Shown in pieces: positions 34,055 through 43,378 of a stretch of 55,546 nt of DNA. The notes under the pieces are model-generated. The model ran no database searches and had not been told where the DNA came from. It was given only the letters and a program-made list of their open reading frames with translations. Source of the DNA: Pseudomonadota bacterium. Lineage in GTDB: Bacteria; Myxococcota_A; UBA796; GCA-2862545. The translations under genes and the position numbers were made by a program. How positions within the stretch are numbered: position 1 is the first letter of the stretch; every line of letters begins with the position of its first letter. The stretch covers positions 1-55,546 of the forward strand of contig SXOB01000073.1 of the NCBI GenBank assembly GCA_005776945.1. The letters run 5' to 3'.

Positions 34055-35089
34055 ATGGCCCCCCCTCCGTTGCCCCCACCCGAACTGGACCCATGGGACT
34101 TCCACCTGCCCGACGAGGCCATCGCCGACCATCCCCCGGCCGACCGCGACGGCGGACGTCTGATGCATCTCGTCGGCCCGGCGACGCACCATCGGCAGGT
34201 CCGCGATCTCTCGGAACTCCTGCGCCCTGGGGACCTCCTCGTCGCCAATGACAGCGCCGTCCGGCGGGCCCGGCTCGTGGCGCGTCGCCGGCCCACCGGC
34301 GGACAGGTCGAGTTGCTCTTTGTCGGGGTGGACGGCCCACGCGGTCGTGCCCTCTTGCGGCCGTCACGACGGTTGTCTGCGGGCAGCGTCCTCGAAGCCC
34401 AAGGCCTGCGCCTACGCCTGGAGACGGATCCTCAGGACGGTCAGGCCGATATCGTCGCTGACGGCGACCTCGACCTCCACCTCGCCCAACACGGCGAAGT
34501 CCCCCTACCTCCCTACTTGGCGCGCAAAGCCACGCATGCCGACGCCGAACGCTACCAGACCACGTACGCCCGAGTGCTTGGGAGCGCAGCGGCGCCAACC
34601 GCGGGCCTCCACCTGTCGATGCCCCTTCGCGCTCGGCTCGCTGACCGCGGCGTCGCCTTTGCGACGGTGACGCTTCACGTCGGCCTCGGCACCTTCAAGC
34701 CTTTGACGGCCGAGGCCCTCGCCGAAGGCGCGCTCCACCCCGAACGCTTCACGGTCCTGCCGGAGGCCGCGGCGGCCTGTTCCGAGGCCCGCTCTCGCGG
34801 GGGTCGAATCGTGGCCGTAGGCACCACGACCGTTCGCGCGCTCCACACCGCGCAGGGGCCCGACGGGAGGATCCGAGCCATGGACGGCACCACGCGCTTG
34901 TTCCTCCGCCCCCCCGACCGAACGTCGGCCGTCGACGGCCTCTTGACGAACTTCCATCTCCCCCGATCGAGCCTTCTCATGCTCGTATCGACCTTCGTCG
35001 GACGAGAGCGGTTGCTGTCTGCCTACCGGGAGGCCCTTGCGACGGGCTACCGGTTCGCCTCCTATGGCGACGCGATGCTCATCCTTTGA
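34055..35089 (+). CDS. queA: S-adenosylmethionine:tRNA ribosyltransferase-isomerase QueA
   Basis: A 344-residue enzyme that adds the cyclopentenediol ring to 7-aminomethyl-7-deazaguanine in tRNA, a late step of queuosine synthesis. Conserved blocks are PDEAIADHP, LLVANDSAV, LPPYLAR, ERYQTTYA, APTAGLHLS, HVGLGTFKP and GLLTNFHLPRSSLLMLVS. The ATG at 34055 gives the usual length. Its last 26 bp overlap the tgt gene, so the two are coupled. No other queuosine genes lie in the window. Confidence 0.97.
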   Translation: MAPPPLPPPELDPWDFHLPDEAIADHPPADRDGGRLMHLVGPATHHRQVRDLSELLRPGDLLVANDSAVRRARLVARRRPTGGQVELLFVGVDGPRGRALLRPSRRLSAGSVLEAQGLRLRLETDPQDGQADIVADGDLDLHLAQHGEVPLPPYLARKATHADAERYQTTYARVLGSAAAPTAGLHLSMPLRARLADRGVAFATVTLHVGLGTFKPLTAEALAEGALHPERFTVLPEAAAACSEARSRGGRIVAVGTTTVRALHTAQGPDGRIRAMDGTTRLFLRPPDRTSAVDGLLTNFHLPRSSLLMLVSTFVGRERLLSAYREALATGYRFASYGDAMLIL

Positions 35090-36209
35090 AACGGTCGCTC
35101 GACTTGGGCGCGCCCGGGCGGGTCGTTGGACCCTGCCGCACGGCGCCATCGAGACCCCGACGTTCATGCCGGTTGGAACACGAGGCGCCGTTCGAGGCCT
35201 GACGGCTGGCGATCTGGTGGACGTCGGCGCGCAGATCGTGCTCGCCAACACCTACCATTTGTGGGTCCGTCCGGGCTCCGACGTCATCCGAGACCTCGGC
35301 GGGCTGCACGTGCTCATGGGCTGGTCGGGGCCCATCCTGACCGACAGCGGCGGCTACCAGGTCCACTCGCTGCGCGAACACGTCACCCTCGACGAAACCG
35401 GGGCGCGTTTCCGCTCACCCGAAGACGGAGCGTGGCGCACATTGACCCCGGAGGGGGCCGTTCACATTCAGGAGGACCTCGGCGTCGACGTCGCCATGGC
35501 GCTCGACGAATGCATCGAATGGCCCGCTGAGCGCGCCCGCGTCGAGCAGAGCACCAAGAGGACCACGCGATGGCTCCAGCGAGCACGCGACGCGCGGCGT
35601 CACCCCGAACGCACGGCCCTGTTCGGCATCGTCCAAGGCGGGACCTACCCGGACTTGCGCGCGGCCCATGCGGCGCTCCTTGCCGAGATGGATCTGGACG
35701 GCATCGCGATCGGAGGCCTGTCCGTGGGCGAGGACCCGGCGTCACGCTTGCAGGCCACGGAAATCGCCGCCGCAGAGCTGCCGACCGATCGGCCTAGGTA
35801 TTTGATGGGTGTGGGCCGCCCAATCGACCTCGTCCAGTCGATCGAACGGGGCGTCGACGTGTTCGACTGTGTCCTACCGACTCGGGCAGGACGCCATGGG
35901 CAGGCCTGGACGCCCTCAGGGCGACGCAACCTACGCAATGCCGCCTACGCGCGGGATCCTCGCCCATTGGACCCCAGTTGCCCATGCGTGGCGTGCACCA
36001 CCCTCCCACGCGCGGCGCTCCGGCACCATGCCATGGTGGACGAGGCCGTCGGAAAGCGCCTCCTCACCCTTCACAACCTCACGTATGTGTTTGGGCTCCT
36101 CCGTCGGGTCCGCCGAGCGATCTTGGCGGGAGACGAAGCCGCCTGGACGACACTTGTCGCCGAGGCCGAGCGCGCAACAGCGTTGGCCCGGCCGGAGGAC
36201 GCCGGATAG
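35064..36209 (+). CDS. tgt: tRNA-guanine transglycosylase
   Basis: A 381-residue TIM-barrel enzyme that swaps guanine 34 for the queuosine precursor preQ1. The general acid/base site reads TDSGGYQVHSL, where many family members have GGFQVFSL. The nucleophile aspartate lies in FDCVLPTRAGRHG. A CXCXXC group (CPCVAC) plus a histidine about 25 residues later (TLHNLTYV) form the zinc site. The ATG at 35064 lies inside the end of queA and yields a normal N-terminus. The pair queA-tgt is a standard operon. Confidence 0.96.
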   Translation: MATRCSSFETVARLGRARAGRWTLPHGAIETPTFMPVGTRGAVRGLTAGDLVDVGAQIVLANTYHLWVRPGSDVIRDLGGLHVLMGWSGPILTDSGGYQVHSLREHVTLDETGARFRSPEDGAWRTLTPEGAVHIQEDLGVDVAMALDECIEWPAERARVEQSTKRTTRWLQRARDARRHPERTALFGIVQGGTYPDLRAAHAALLAEMDLDGIAIGGLSVGEDPASRLQATEIAAAELPTDRPRYLMGVGRPIDLVQSIERGVDVFDCVLPTRAGRHGQAWTPSGRRNLRNAAYARDPRPLDPSCPCVACTTLPRAALRHHAMVDEAVGKRLLTLHNLTYVFGLLRRVRRAILAGDEAAWTTLVAEAERATALARPEDAG

Positions 36210-36233
36210 CGCCGGCGCCTTTTCGAGGGTGCG

Positions 36234-37694
36234 ATGGGTGAGAGCACGCGCCGGAGGCCTCGCGGCCTGGCCGAGGCGGCGGGTGACCGCGCCGTCGTCC
36301 GTCCCTCGACCCAAGAATTGCGCCGGCCGGCCTCACCGCCGCCACCCACCCGCGACCCGTCCATCCCAACCTACGACGAGTCCGACTGGATGTTGCTCGC
36401 GCAAATGGACCCCGCCGAGTTGGCCGCTGCGATGTCGGGCGTGGGACGCTCCAAGCGCGCGTCCGTCGGCGATCGCATCGAAGGCGTGATCACCCGCTTG
36501 GGAGGCGAGCAGCACCTCGTCGACGTCGGCGACAAGATGGAAGGACTGATCGACGCCAGCGAGGTCCCCGACGCGAAGGTGGGCCAAGCCGTCACGGCCT
36601 TCGTCCTGGCCCGAGACGAAGGGGGCCTACGCCTCTCGGCGCGCCTTTCCGATCGGAATGCCGCGGGATTCCTGGAGGAGGCCAAGGCGAGTCGCGTGCC
36701 CGTGGAAGGAAAGGTCACCGCGCGCAATGCTGGCGGCTTCGAGGTGCGCATCGGACCCGTTCGGGCATTCTGCCCGGCATCCCAGATCAGCCGGATGACC
36801 GACACGGACGCGGACGCGCTCGTGGGCCAGACCCTTTCCTTCCTCGTCACGGAAGCGGGCGACCGCGTCATTTTGAACCGGCGAGCCCTGCAAGAGGGCG
36901 AGTCTCAAGCGCGCGCCGCCACGTTTTGGCAGTCCGTGCGAGAAGGCGACCTGGTCGGCGGCGTCGTCCGCCGCGTTCAGCCTTTTGGCGCGTTCGTCGA
37001 CGTCGGCGGCGTCGACGGCCTCCTGCCCCGCCGCGCTGCAGGCTGGGCGGACGACGCGCTCGACCGTCTCCGGCCTGGAACCCAGCTCGAGGTCCGCATC
37101 GAGCGCATCGATCGCGACGCCAAGAAGATTGAGTTGTCCGCTCGACCGCCCGCTGACGACCCGTGGAATGAAGTCGGTGTCCGTTGGCGGGCCGGGATGA
37201 TCGTCGACGCCAAGGTCGCCCGCATGGAGACCTTCGGGGCGTTCGTCGACCTCGCGCCCGGCATCACCGGCCTGGTGCACGCGTCTCGGCTGGCGGGCCT
37301 GTCGCCGCGGGCCGGAGAGGCGCTGGTGGTCCGGATCGCCTCCATCGACACCGAGCGCAGGCGCATCGAACTGACTCCGGTCCGGCCGGGGTCGGACGCC
37401 ACGCCGACAAGCGTCCAAGGGACCATCGCACAGGTACTTCAGAACGGCGTCGTGGTGACCCTCGACGACGGCCGCGTCGGCTGGATTCCCGCAGCAGAAG
37501 TCGATCTGCCCGCCGGCACGGTGCTCGCGCAGCGCTTTCGGCCCGGTCGCCGCGTGACGGCGCGGCCGTCTGGCGAACGTGGCGGCCGCGTCAACCTCTC
37601 CCTTCGCGAAGAGGTCGAGGACGTCGCACCGCCTCCTCCTCCCCCATCGGGGACCGGGTTCGGCACCTTCGCCGACCTGCTGCGCAAGCGCTGA
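36234..37694 (+). CDS. Five-repeat S1 RNA-binding protein
   Basis: A 486-residue protein. After a basic, proline-rich N-terminus (1-45) come five S1 OB-fold repeats at about 77-137, 155-218, 237-304, 319-383 and 391-457. Repeats 3 and 4 are the most canonical (FGAFVDVGGVDGLLP, FGAFVDLAPGITGLVH). It resembles ribosomal protein S1 but is shorter and has a different N-terminus, and probably binds mRNA or tRNA nonspecifically. It follows tgt by 24 bp, so it may act in translation. The stop directly abuts that of the uracil-DNA glycosylase gene on the other strand. Confidence 0.87.
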   Translation: MGESTRRRPRGLAEAAGDRAVVRPSTQELRRPASPPPPTRDPSIPTYDESDWMLLAQMDPAELAAAMSGVGRSKRASVGDRIEGVITRLGGEQHLVDVGDKMEGLIDASEVPDAKVGQAVTAFVLARDEGGLRLSARLSDRNAAGFLEEAKASRVPVEGKVTARNAGGFEVRIGPVRAFCPASQISRMTDTDADALVGQTLSFLVTEAGDRVILNRRALQEGESQARAATFWQSVREGDLVGGVVRRVQPFGAFVDVGGVDGLLPRRAAGWADDALDRLRPGTQLEVRIERIDRDAKKIELSARPPADDPWNEVGVRWRAGMIVDAKVARMETFGAFVDLAPGITGLVHASRLAGLSPRAGEALVVRIASIDTERRRIELTPVRPGSDATPTSVQGTIAQVLQNGVVVTLDDGRVGWIPAAEVDLPAGTVLAQRFRPGRRVTARPSGERGGRVNLSLREEVEDVAPPPPPPSGTGFGTFADLLRKR

Positions 37695-38405
37695 TCAGGG
37701 CCGCCAGCCGCCAAGGGCGTCGTACCGTTCCTTGAGTAGGAGCAAGTCCGCCATGGTCAGCCGTTTGTCCGCCGGAGTGCGCAAAAGGTAGGCGGGGTGA
37801 AACGTTGGCATCGCAGGTATCCCGTCCATGTCGAGCCACTTGCCGCGCGCCTTCATGATTCCCAATTCGGCGCCCCACAGCGCCTTGAGGGCCACGGTTC
37901 CCAATACGAGTACGACCTTGGGCTGTACCGCGGCGATTTGCGCGCGAAGGAACGGGAGACACGACTCGACTTCACTTGGGCTCGGATTGCGGTTCTGGGG
38001 AGGACGACACTTGACGACATTCGCGATGTAGACGGCGGACCGGGGCACCCCAACGACGTTCGCGAGCATCTTTTCGAGCATCTCGCCAGCGGGCCCCACG
38101 AAGGGCACGCCGCGCAGGTCCTCCTGCTCGCCAGGACCTTCGCCGATGACGAACAGGTCGGCGGTCTCCGAACCTTCCCCGTAGACGATCTGATTGCGCC
38201 CGCTACACAAACTACAACGCCGACAATCACCTAGAAGTTCACGCGTCGCCTGCAGAGTTGGCCGAACAGAAGCGACGTGGATGTCAGATTGGGGTTCCGG
38301 CACGTCCGACCAAGGCAGGACCCCTGTCACGCCGCGGTTGCGAAGGTGGTCGGCCCATCGCCGGACGTCTCGAACGAGCGAGCGCAGTTCTTCGTCACCC
38401 GTCAT
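37695..38405 (-). CDS. Uracil-DNA glycosylase, family 4 (iron-sulfur type)
   Basis: A 236-residue enzyme that removes uracil from DNA to begin base excision repair. Motif A is GEGPGEQED, followed by GVPFVGPAGEMLEKML. The second active-site motif is HPAYLLR. Cysteines in CRRCSLC and later in VKC and ESC fit the 4Fe-4S cluster of family 4. The ATG at 38403-38405 overlaps the maf stop as ATGA, so the upstream GTG was not used. It converges on the S1-domain gene with no spacing. Confidence 0.93.
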   Translation of the reverse strand: MTGDEELRSLVRDVRRWADHLRNRGVTGVLPWSDVPEPQSDIHVASVRPTLQATRELLGDCRRCSLCSGRNQIVYGEGSETADLFVIGEGPGEQEDLRGVPFVGPAGEMLEKMLANVVGVPRSAVYIANVVKCRPPQNRNPSPSEVESCLPFLRAQIAAVQPKVVLVLGTVALKALWGAELGIMKARGKWLDMDGIPAMPTFHPAYLLRTPADKRLTMADLLLLKERYDALGGWRP

Positions 38406-38977
38406 TGCAGCCGCCACCCGCGGCGCCGGAGCAGGTCGTAGAGAGCGGTGAGCGGGAGGCCAACGACGTTGTGCCAGTCGCCCTCGATTGCGCCGAACAA
38501 GAAGCTACCCTGCGCTTCCGCCCGATAGCCTCCGGCGCATTCGCGTCCTTCGCCAGACGCCGCGTAGGCGTCCAATTCCGCATCGGTGACATCAGGCCGC
38601 GCCACGAGACGCGTACGAACCAGCACCTCGGATGGCCTGTCAGGGGCCTCAAGGGCGAGCGCGGTCCCGAGCCAATGGGGCGTGGACCGGTGACGCCGAA
38701 GCATCGCCCGATGGTGGGCCAGGTCAGCGGGTTTGCCGAACGGGGCGGCAGGGTCGTCTTCCCACCAGCCGACCTGATCGACGCCCAGCACGACTTCGCC
38801 GGGGCAGCGGCCGACAACCTCCCGCGCCTTGGCTCTGGCCCGAGCCAAGGCAAGCCGTGGACCATCGGGAGCGCTGATGGCGCCTTCGTCGACGCTCGGC
38901 GCTTCCACTCGGAAGGCCAGCCCGGCGCTCGCCAGGAGATCGCGTCGCCACGGGCTCGTCGACGCTAGGATGAACAC
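38402..38977 (-). CDS. maf: Maf-like nucleotide pyrophosphatase, YceF-like subtype
   Basis: A 191-residue house-cleaning enzyme that hydrolyses noncanonical nucleoside triphosphates. The N-terminal motif is ASTSPWRRDLL, and the central motif GVDQV resembles the GSDQV of YceF, which acts on 7-methyl-GTP. The GTG at 38975-38977 was chosen because GGAGG lies just upstream and it begins directly at the first strand; longer readings extend across the promoter of the divergent Hsp70 operon. Coupled to the uracil-DNA glycosylase by ATGA. Confidence 0.88.
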   Translation of the reverse strand: MFILASTSPWRRDLLASAGLAFRVEAPSVDEGAISAPDGPRLALARARAKAREVVGRCPGEVVLGVDQVGWWEDDPAAPFGKPADLAHHRAMLRRHRSTPHWLGTALALEAPDRPSEVLVRTRLVARPDVTDAELDAYAASGEGRECAGGYRAEAQGSFLFGAIEGDWHNVVGLPLTALYDLLRRRGWRLQ

Positions 38978-39019
38978 GGATCCTCCCGCGGTACGGGGTC
39001 GACGCTGGGCCCGTCCCCG

Positions 39020-39025
39020 TATACT
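39020..39025 (+). promoter_or_regulatory. Probable -10 box of the Hsp70 operon
   Basis: TATACT matches the sigma-70 -10 consensus at five of six bases, in an otherwise GC-rich 97-bp divergent gap between maf and the Hsp70 gene. A weak -35 (TCGACG) lies about 15 bp upstream. No CIRCE inverted repeat was seen, so heat-shock control by HrcA is not indicated. Confidence 0.4.
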
Positions 39026-39074
39026 CGACGCGGCGGCCCGGCGCGTCATGGCGGGGGCGAACGGCGAGGGCGAC

Positions 39075-41078
39075 ATGGGTCAGGTGGCGGTCGGGATTGA
39101 CCTGGGAACGACCTTCTCGGCGATCGCCTACGTGAACCAACATGGCGTACCGGAGATCATTCCGAACGCCGAAGGGGATCGAATCACGCCGAGCGTGGTC
39201 CTGTTCGAAGAGGACGACGTCATTGTCGGCAACTACGCCCGACAGGCGGCCGTGGTCTACCCGACCCAAGTCGTCGAGTTCGTCAAGCGCCACCTGGGTG
39301 AGGCGAACTGGAATTTTCGCTACCGGAACCAGGACTACTCGGCCGAGCGCATCTCCAGCTTCATCCTGAGCAAACTCAAACAAGATGCCGAGATGCGGCT
39401 AGGTGAGCGGGTCGAACACGCCGTCATCACGGTTCACGCCTACTTCAACGATTTGCAACGGCGCGCCACGCTCACGGCCGGCGAGCTCGCCGGCCTCCAC
39501 GTCCTCAAGCTCGTCAACGAACCGACTGCCGCCGCCTTCGCCTATGGCTTGAACAACGTCGGCAAGGACATGCGAGTCCTCGTCTACGACCTTGGCGGGG
39601 GTACGTTCGATGTCACGCTCGTCGACATCAAAGGCAATGACATCGAGGTCATCGCCACAGACGGAGACCATCTCCTTGGCGGCAAGGACTGGGACGACCG
39701 CCTCATCGAACACGTCGCGGCCAGCTTTCGCGACAAACACGGCGTCGATCCGCTGGAGGATGCCACCTCCTACTACGACCTGCGCCAGAAGTGCGTGTCG
39801 GCCAAAATCAGCCTTACACGCCGCCCAAAGGTCAATATCTTCCATGATTATGGCAACCATGTCCTCCGTTTGAGCATCGAGCGCGAAGAGTTTGAGCGCC
39901 TCACCTCGGACTTGCTTCAGCGAACGCGCGACATGACGGAAAGTGTGCTTCGAGCCGCCAATGTCGACGCGTCCACCGTCGATACTGTCCTGCTGGCCGG
40001 CGGCAGCACGCGCATGCCGATGGTCCGAACGCTCCTCAAGGAGCTGTTCACGTCCGCTCCCGCTACGGACATCAACCCCGACGAGGCCGTCGCCCTCGGC
40101 GCCGCGCTGACGGCCGCCATCGAAGCGGCGGAACTCCAGGGAACCGAGAGCCCTGTCGATATCCGCACTCACGATGTGACCAGCCACAGCCTCGGCATGG
40201 TCGTTTACCGAGATTCGGGCCTATTCAACAGCCGCATCATCGCGAAGAACACGCGCATTCCAGCCGAGCGCACACGCGATGACTACGCGACGAGCCACGA
40301 CGGCCAGACCACGATCGACCTTTGGCTCGTCCAAGGCGAGAAGGACGACCCGCTCGCGACCACAGTACTCGGACACTTCGAGTTCTACGGCATCCCTTCG
40401 CGCCCCGCAGGCGCGAGCCGATTGAGCGTCACCTACCGATACAACTCCAACGGCATCGTCGAGGTCGAGGCGATGGACCTGGCGACGGGCCAAATCCTCC
40501 CCCACCGCCTCGCGGCGAGCAAGGTCACGCTGGAGGACCTCGCCCACGGGCGCGCCCCGCTGCACGTCGCCCTGATCATGGATTGCTCAGGGTCGATGTA
40601 CGGCGCGAACATCGAACATGCGAAACGGGCGGCACACGCGTTCGTGGAGCGCACGCTCGCCCAGCCGAACCGCCAAGTGGCTGTCATTGCGTTCCCTGGC
40701 GGCATCCGAGTGACGCCGACGGAGGACCGGGACCGCGTCGCCCGCGCGATCGACGGGCTGTCGCCGATCGGGAGCACCCCTATGGAGCATGGGTTGTCGG
40801 ACGCGCGCAACCTGATGAAGCCACGCGCTGGTCTGCAACGCGTCTTCGTGGTCATGACCGACGGGCATCCCGACGACCCCGAGGCGACGGTCGCCGAAAT
40901 CCACAAGCTTCGCTCGTCGGGCGCGCGAATCGTGACCATCGGAGTCGGCGCCGAAGTCCACCAGGACTTCCTCGCATCGCTCGCCTCCGGACCACGCGAC
41001 TACTATTATTGTTCGGAATCGATTCAACTCGAGGGCACTTTCATCAACCTCGCGACCGAGTTGGGGCAGAGATCGTGA
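39075..41078 (+). CDS. Hsp70 (DnaK-like) chaperone fused to a C-terminal von Willebrand A domain
   Basis: A 667-residue protein. Residues 5 to about 365 form a complete Hsp70 ATPase domain: IDLGTTFSAIAY, NEPTAAAFAYG, YDLGGGTFDVTLV, GGKDWDDRL and LAGGSTRMPMV. A substrate-binding beta domain follows to about 490. In place of the helical lid, residues about 496-667 are a vWA domain with an intact metal-ion site: DCSGSM (DXSXS), STPM and MTDGHP. The ATG at 39075 was chosen because GAGGG precedes it at good spacing and the fold begins at once. The protein is predicted cytoplasmic. Its vWA domain could bind another protein through a metal ion while the Hsp70 part cycles. It heads a five-gene unit and overlaps the GrpE-like gene as GTGA. 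Confidence 0.92.
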   Translation: MGQVAVGIDLGTTFSAIAYVNQHGVPEIIPNAEGDRITPSVVLFEEDDVIVGNYARQAAVVYPTQVVEFVKRHLGEANWNFRYRNQDYSAERISSFILSKLKQDAEMRLGERVEHAVITVHAYFNDLQRRATLTAGELAGLHVLKLVNEPTAAAFAYGLNNVGKDMRVLVYDLGGGTFDVTLVDIKGNDIEVIATDGDHLLGGKDWDDRLIEHVAASFRDKHGVDPLEDATSYYDLRQKCVSAKISLTRRPKVNIFHDYGNHVLRLSIEREEFERLTSDLLQRTRDMTESVLRAANVDASTVDTVLLAGGSTRMPMVRTLLKELFTSAPATDINPDEAVALGAALTAAIEAAELQGTESPVDIRTHDVTSHSLGMVVYRDSGLFNSRIIAKNTRIPAERTRDDYATSHDGQTTIDLWLVQGEKDDPLATTVLGHFEFYGIPSRPAGASRLSVTYRYNSNGIVEVEAMDLATGQILPHRLAASKVTLEDLAHGRAPLHVALIMDCSGSMYGANIEHAKRAAHAFVERTLAQPNRQVAVIAFPGGIRVTPTEDRDRVARAIDGLSPIGSTPMEHGLSDARNLMKPRAGLQRVFVVMTDGHPDDPEATVAEIHKLRSSGARIVTIGVGAEVHQDFLASLASGPRDYYYCSESIQLEGTFINLATELGQRS

Positions 41079-41590
41079 GCGACGTCAACGTGGACGACGC
41101 GCTCCGGCGCCTCACCCTCGAGGTCGGCGAGTTCCGGCGTTTGGTATCTGACCGCCTCGGAACGGACCGCACGCGCGAGAAGGCGTTCGACGCCTTGTAC
41201 GAGGAACTCAAGCAGTACAAAGAGGACTTCCTCTTCAAGGCCGAGCGGCCCCTGCTGCTCGACCTCCTGCTGTTTTACGACAGCCTGCTGTGGTTCCAGG
41301 AGAGTATGGTCAAGCAGGAGATGTCAACTGACGTCCTCGCCGACAGCTTCCAATACCTGATCGACGAGCTGCTCGAAGTCCTCTACCGGCGCGATGTCCT
41401 GCCGGTCGAAGCCCCCGGAAAGCTGGACCTTCGCATTCATAAGGTCGTGCGCGTCGAGGATACCGACGCCGCGGACAACGACCAGCTCATCGCGCAAATC
41501 GCCAAGCGCGGTTTCCAGCGGGGCGAGACCCTGCTCCGGCCGGAGGAAGTCATCGTCTACCGGGCACGTAGGGGCCGCTCCGGCCCATGA
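41075..41590 (+). CDS. GrpE-like nucleotide exchange factor
   Basis: A 171-residue protein. The N-terminal two thirds are helical (ALYEELKQYKEDFLFKAERPLLLDLLLFYDSLLWF), as in the GrpE dimer. The C-terminal beta domain matches GrpE, with HKVVRVEDTD, IAKRGFQRGETLLRPEEVIVYRA. It lacks the long N-terminal acidic tail. It starts with GTG overlapping the Hsp70-vWA stop (GTGA) and ends overlapping the second Hsp70 (ATGA), so it is very probably the dedicated exchange factor of these two chaperones rather than the housekeeping GrpE. Confidence 0.85.
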   Translation: MSDVNVDDALRRLTLEVGEFRRLVSDRLGTDRTREKAFDALYEELKQYKEDFLFKAERPLLLDLLLFYDSLLWFQESMVKQEMSTDVLADSFQYLIDELLEVLYRRDVLPVEAPGKLDLRIHKVVRVEDTDAADNDQLIAQIAKRGFQRGETLLRPEEVIVYRARRGRSGP

Positions 41591-43317
41591 GTTCCGACGA
41601 CGAAATCGTTCTCGGAATCGACCTCGGGACGACCTTTTCGGCGATGGCGGTCGTCAATCGCTTCGGCAAGCCTGAGATCATACCGAATGCGGAAGGCGGT
41701 CGGACGACGCCCTCCATCGTGCACTTCTACGACGAGTCGGGCTGCGTGGTGGGCGATGAGGCCGTAAAGATGGTCGTCGTCGACCCCGACAACTGCGTGC
41801 GCTTCATCAAGCGGCACATGGGCGAGGAGGACTACCGACTCGACATGTGGGGTCGTTCCTACACGCCCCAAGAGGTCAGCGCCCTCATCCTGCGTAAGAT
41901 CAAGGACGACGCGGAGGAGGCCTTCGGCCATGCCGTCCGGGACGCGGTGATCACGGTCCCCGCCTACTTCCATAGCGCCCAGCGCGGCGCGACCGCGGAG
42001 GCGGGCGCCATTGCGGGCCTCAACGTTCTATCGATCATCAATGAGCCTACGGCGGCCGCCATCGCCTACGGTCTCGACAGAATCGGCGGCAACCGAAAGT
42101 TGCTCGTCCTCGATTTGGGGGGCGGCACCTTCGACGTCACCGTGATGGAGATTCGTGGAACCAAGTTGTCGACGCTGGCGTCCGACGGAAACGCCGAACT
42201 CGGCGGAAAAGACTGGGACGATCGGCTTCTGGACTACGTCGCCGAACAGTTCGCCGCGGAACACGGCTGCGACCCGCGCGACGAGCCGGCGCCGTACCAG
42301 GAGCTCTACGAGCGAGTGTTGGCGGCCAAGATTGGCCTTTCGACGAAAGACAGCGCCATCGTCCCCGTCACCTACCTTGGCAAACGTCTGGGCGTCCGGG
42401 TCGAGCGCTCGCTCTTCAAGCGCATCACGTTGGACCTCGTGCAGCAATGCGAAGACACCGCCAATCTCGTGCTCGAGAAGGCCGGACTCGCATGGAAAGA
42501 CCTCGACGACATGTTGCTCGTCGGCGGTTCCACACGGATGCCGATGATCCGTGAGATGTTGCAGCGGCTAGGCGGCCAAGCGCCAGCCGAAGGCGTCAAC
42601 CCCGACGAATGCGTCGCCCTGGGCGCCGCCCTCGCCGGCGTCTTTCGCCACCGACCCAAACACCCGGCCCTCGCCGAGAAGCGCCAAGCGATCTCGTCTC
42701 GCGCCAAAGACCTGGCCAAGTCCGACGAGCGGCCACCTCCGCGTCAACCTGGCCAGAATGCTCCCCGGGGGGCCGTCATCGGCCTTGCCTCTGGCGGCCA
42801 CGTCGCCCAGTCGGCCTTGGAGCATGTCGCAGCCCAACGGCCAGATGCCACGGCCGGCGAGGCGGAGGCCTATGAAGGTCCGGGCCTCGCAGATGTCACC
42901 ATCGAAGACGCCACGACCCACCCGCTTGGGATCATCGTCCTCGACAAGGCTCGCAACGAACGTGTCATCGAGCTGATTCCGGAGGGGACCCGACTACCCT
43001 ACGAATACCGAGGGCGGTTCGCCTACGCTTACGAGAACATGACGGCCGTTCGGGTCGAAGTGACCGAAGGCGTCGGCGCCAGCCGGGACGAGGTCAATGT
43101 GCTCGGAGTCGTCGAGCTCACCGGCCTGCCGCCGCGCCCCCGGGGAACGCCCGTGGAGGTCATCTACCGCTACGGCATCGACCAAATCTTGCAGGTAAGC
43201 GTCGTGGACATCGAGACAGGGGTCTCGCGGCTCGCCGAGTTGCGATTCCAAGGGGGACTCACGCGCGACGAAGTGAACCGGGCCCGCGGTAGGAACCGCG
43301 ACATTCAGGTCGATTGA
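41587..43317 (+). CDS. Lid-less Hsp70 (DnaK-like) chaperone
   Basis: A 576-residue Hsp70. The ATPase domain is complete: IDLGTTFSAMAVVN, NEPTAAAIAYG, LDLGGGTFDVTVM, GGKDWDDRLL, VGGSTRMPMIREM. After it comes an unstructured, proline/alanine-rich insert of about 75 residues (about 355-430), then a substrate-binding beta domain (DVTIEDATTHPLGIIV to ELRFQGGL). The helical lid and EEVD-like tail are missing, so client release may be fast or controlled by a partner. It is close in sequence to the Hsp70-vWA protein and probably arose by duplication. Its start overlaps the GrpE-like gene; the J-protein follows after 61 bp. Confidence 0.93.
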   Translation: MSSDDEIVLGIDLGTTFSAMAVVNRFGKPEIIPNAEGGRTTPSIVHFYDESGCVVGDEAVKMVVVDPDNCVRFIKRHMGEEDYRLDMWGRSYTPQEVSALILRKIKDDAEEAFGHAVRDAVITVPAYFHSAQRGATAEAGAIAGLNVLSIINEPTAAAIAYGLDRIGGNRKLLVLDLGGGTFDVTVMEIRGTKLSTLASDGNAELGGKDWDDRLLDYVAEQFAAEHGCDPRDEPAPYQELYERVLAAKIGLSTKDSAIVPVTYLGKRLGVRVERSLFKRITLDLVQQCEDTANLVLEKAGLAWKDLDDMLLVGGSTRMPMIREMLQRLGGQAPAEGVNPDECVALGAALAGVFRHRPKHPALAEKRQAISSRAKDLAKSDERPPPRQPGQNAPRGAVIGLASGGHVAQSALEHVAAQRPDATAGEAEAYEGPGLADVTIEDATTHPLGIIVLDKARNERVIELIPEGTRLPYEYRGRFAYAYENMTAVRVEVTEGVGASRDEVNVLGVVELTGLPPRPRGTPVEVIYRYGIDQILQVSVVDIETGVSRLAELRFQGGLTRDEVNRARGRNRDIQVD

Positions 43318-43378
43318 TCCGCGCAGGTGGCCTTTTGGTGCGGAGGCGCTAGATCGCCCGCGAGGTGCCGGGACGGCG

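Noticed and set aside
38829..39074. N-terminal extension of the Hsp70-vWA protein
   Set aside because: It is antisense to the start of maf, crosses the probable promoter, and the Hsp70 fold begins at 39075 behind a good ribosome-binding site.
38978..39074. CIRCE operator or sigma-32 promoter for the Hsp70 operon
   Set aside because: No TTAGCACTC-type inverted repeat or heat-shock promoter was seen; only a sigma-70-like -10 box.
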